Assembly: GCA_051745535.1 (NCBI GenBank)
Contig: JBNJED010000060.1
Coordinates: 1 to 8,876 of the forward strand
Direction of reading: 5' to 3'
Length of the DNA: 8,876 bases
From: Thiohalospira sp051745535
GTDB lineage: Bacteria; Pseudomonadota; Gammaproteobacteria; Thiohalospirales; Thiohalospiraceae
Within the stretch, counting starts at the first letter, position 1; every line of letters begins with the position of its first letter. The translations under genes and the position numbers were made by a program. The notes below the pieces were generated by a model, which searched no databases, was not told the origin of the DNA, and worked only from the letters and a program-made list of their open reading frames with translations. Of the stretch, positions 8,234 through 8,876 are shown one piece after another.

Positions 8234-8876
8234 GCAACCATCCGGACCGACGGCCGTGCTCCGCGCCCGCGGGCTCTGCCACAGCTACACCGAGGCGCGG
8301 ACGCCGCTGACCATCCTCGACGGCGTCGACCTCGCCATCGCCCCGGGGGAGCGGGTCGCCATCGTCGGCTCCTCGGGCTCGGGCAAGAGTACCCTGCTGC
8401 ACCTCCTGGGCGGCCTGGACCGGCCCACCTCGGGCGAGGTGGAGGTGGCGGGCGAGCGCCTCTCCGCCCTGGATGAGGCCGCCCGCGGCCGCCTGCGCAA
8501 CCGGGTGCTGGGTTTCGTCTACCAGTTCCACCACCTCCTGCCGGAGTTCTCCGCCGTGGAGAACGTCGCCATGCCGCTGCTCATCCGGGGGGAGGCCCCG
8601 CGGCGCGCCCGGGAGGCCGCCGCCGCCATGCTGGAACGAACCGGCCTGGGCGAGCGGCTGGAGCACCGGCCGGCGGAGCTCTCCGGCGGTGAGCGCCAGC
8701 GGGCCGCCATCGCCCGGGCCCTGGTCACCGATCCGCGGTGTGTCCTGGCCGACGAGCCCACCGGCAATCTCGACCGGCGGACCGCCGCCCGCATCCACGA
8801 GCTCATGGAGTCGCTCAACCGCGAACTGGGCACCGCCTTCGTGGTGGTGACCCACGATCCGGAGATGGCCGCCCAC
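8226..8876 (+). CDS. lolD: Lipoprotein-releasing ABC transporter ATPase LolD (3' partial)
   Basis: Cytoplasmic ATPase of the Lol lipoprotein exporter. 217 residues are visible; E. coli LolD has 233, so only the last 15-20 should be missing beyond the edge. All ABC motifs are present in order: Walker A GSSGSGKS (48-55), Q-loop Gln100 in FVYQFHHLLPEF, signature LSGGE (152-156), Walker B VLADEP (173-178), D-loop GNLD (180-183) and switch His210. The FVYQFHHLLPEFSAVENVAMPL stretch is characteristic of LolD within the MacB/LolD/FtsE group. The ATG lies inside the end of the permease gene (8-bp overlap) with GGAGG 9 bases upstream, which indicates translational coupling and balanced subunit production. 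Confidence 0.95.
   Translation, partial: MSEQPSGPTAVLRARGLCHSYTEARTPLTILDGVDLAIAPGERVAIVGSSGSGKSTLLHLLGGLDRPTSGEVEVAGERLSALDEAARGRLRNRVLGFVYQFHHLLPEFSAVENVAMPLLIRGEAPRRAREAAAAMLERTGLGERLEHRPAELSGGERQRAAIARALVTDPRCVLADEPTGNLDRRTAARIHELMESLNRELGTAFVVVTHDPEMAAH

Overview
The window is about 8.9 kb of very GC-rich DNA, mostly coding, with high G/C at third codon positions throughout and no mobile-element signature. The gene set is Gram-negative: an outer-membrane lipoprotein export system (Lol), a RelA-clade alarmone synthetase, SfsA and a sigma-54 activator. Together with the GC content this suggests a gammaproteobacterium, perhaps from the Ectothiorhodospiraceae/Thiohalospira neighbourhood. The acidic residues in the exported rhodanese and the agmatine deiminase would fit a salt-adapted host. 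Both taxonomic points are inference from composition and family resemblance, not from a search.

Layout. (1) Bases 1-1093, plus strand: the C-terminal part of a PAS-containing sigma-54 enhancer-binding protein, cut by the left edge. (2) Bases 1109-3862, minus strand: a likely three-gene unit transcribed leftward, aguA (agmatine deiminase), aguB (N-carbamoylputrescine amidase), then an exported rhodanese-like protein. It converges on the regulator with only 15 bp between stop codons. (3) Bases 3863-4023: a 161-bp divergent intergenic region with a plausible aguA promoter. This is the largest gene-free stretch. (4) Bases 4024-8876, plus strand: relA-like (p)ppGpp synthetase/hydrolase, sfsA, a LolC/LolE-family permease and lolD (cut by the right edge). 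The gaps are 32 bp and 2 bp, followed by an 8-bp overlap, which suggests one operon.

How the genes work together. AguA and AguB carry out consecutive steps, agmatine to N-carbamoylputrescine to putrescine. The Lol permease and LolD are the membrane and ATPase parts of one ABC machine that extracts lipoproteins from the inner membrane. The RelA-like protein makes, and by its residues may also hydrolyse, (p)ppGpp. The links between alarmone metabolism, SfsA and Lol, and between polyamine synthesis and the rhodanese, are positional only.

Novelty. I see no clear undescribed multi-gene system; this is mostly a conserved chromosomal region. The points most worth checking are the RelA-clade enzyme with an apparently intact HD hydrolase site, the placement of sfsA beside it, and the exported rhodanese with two cysteine-pair motifs.
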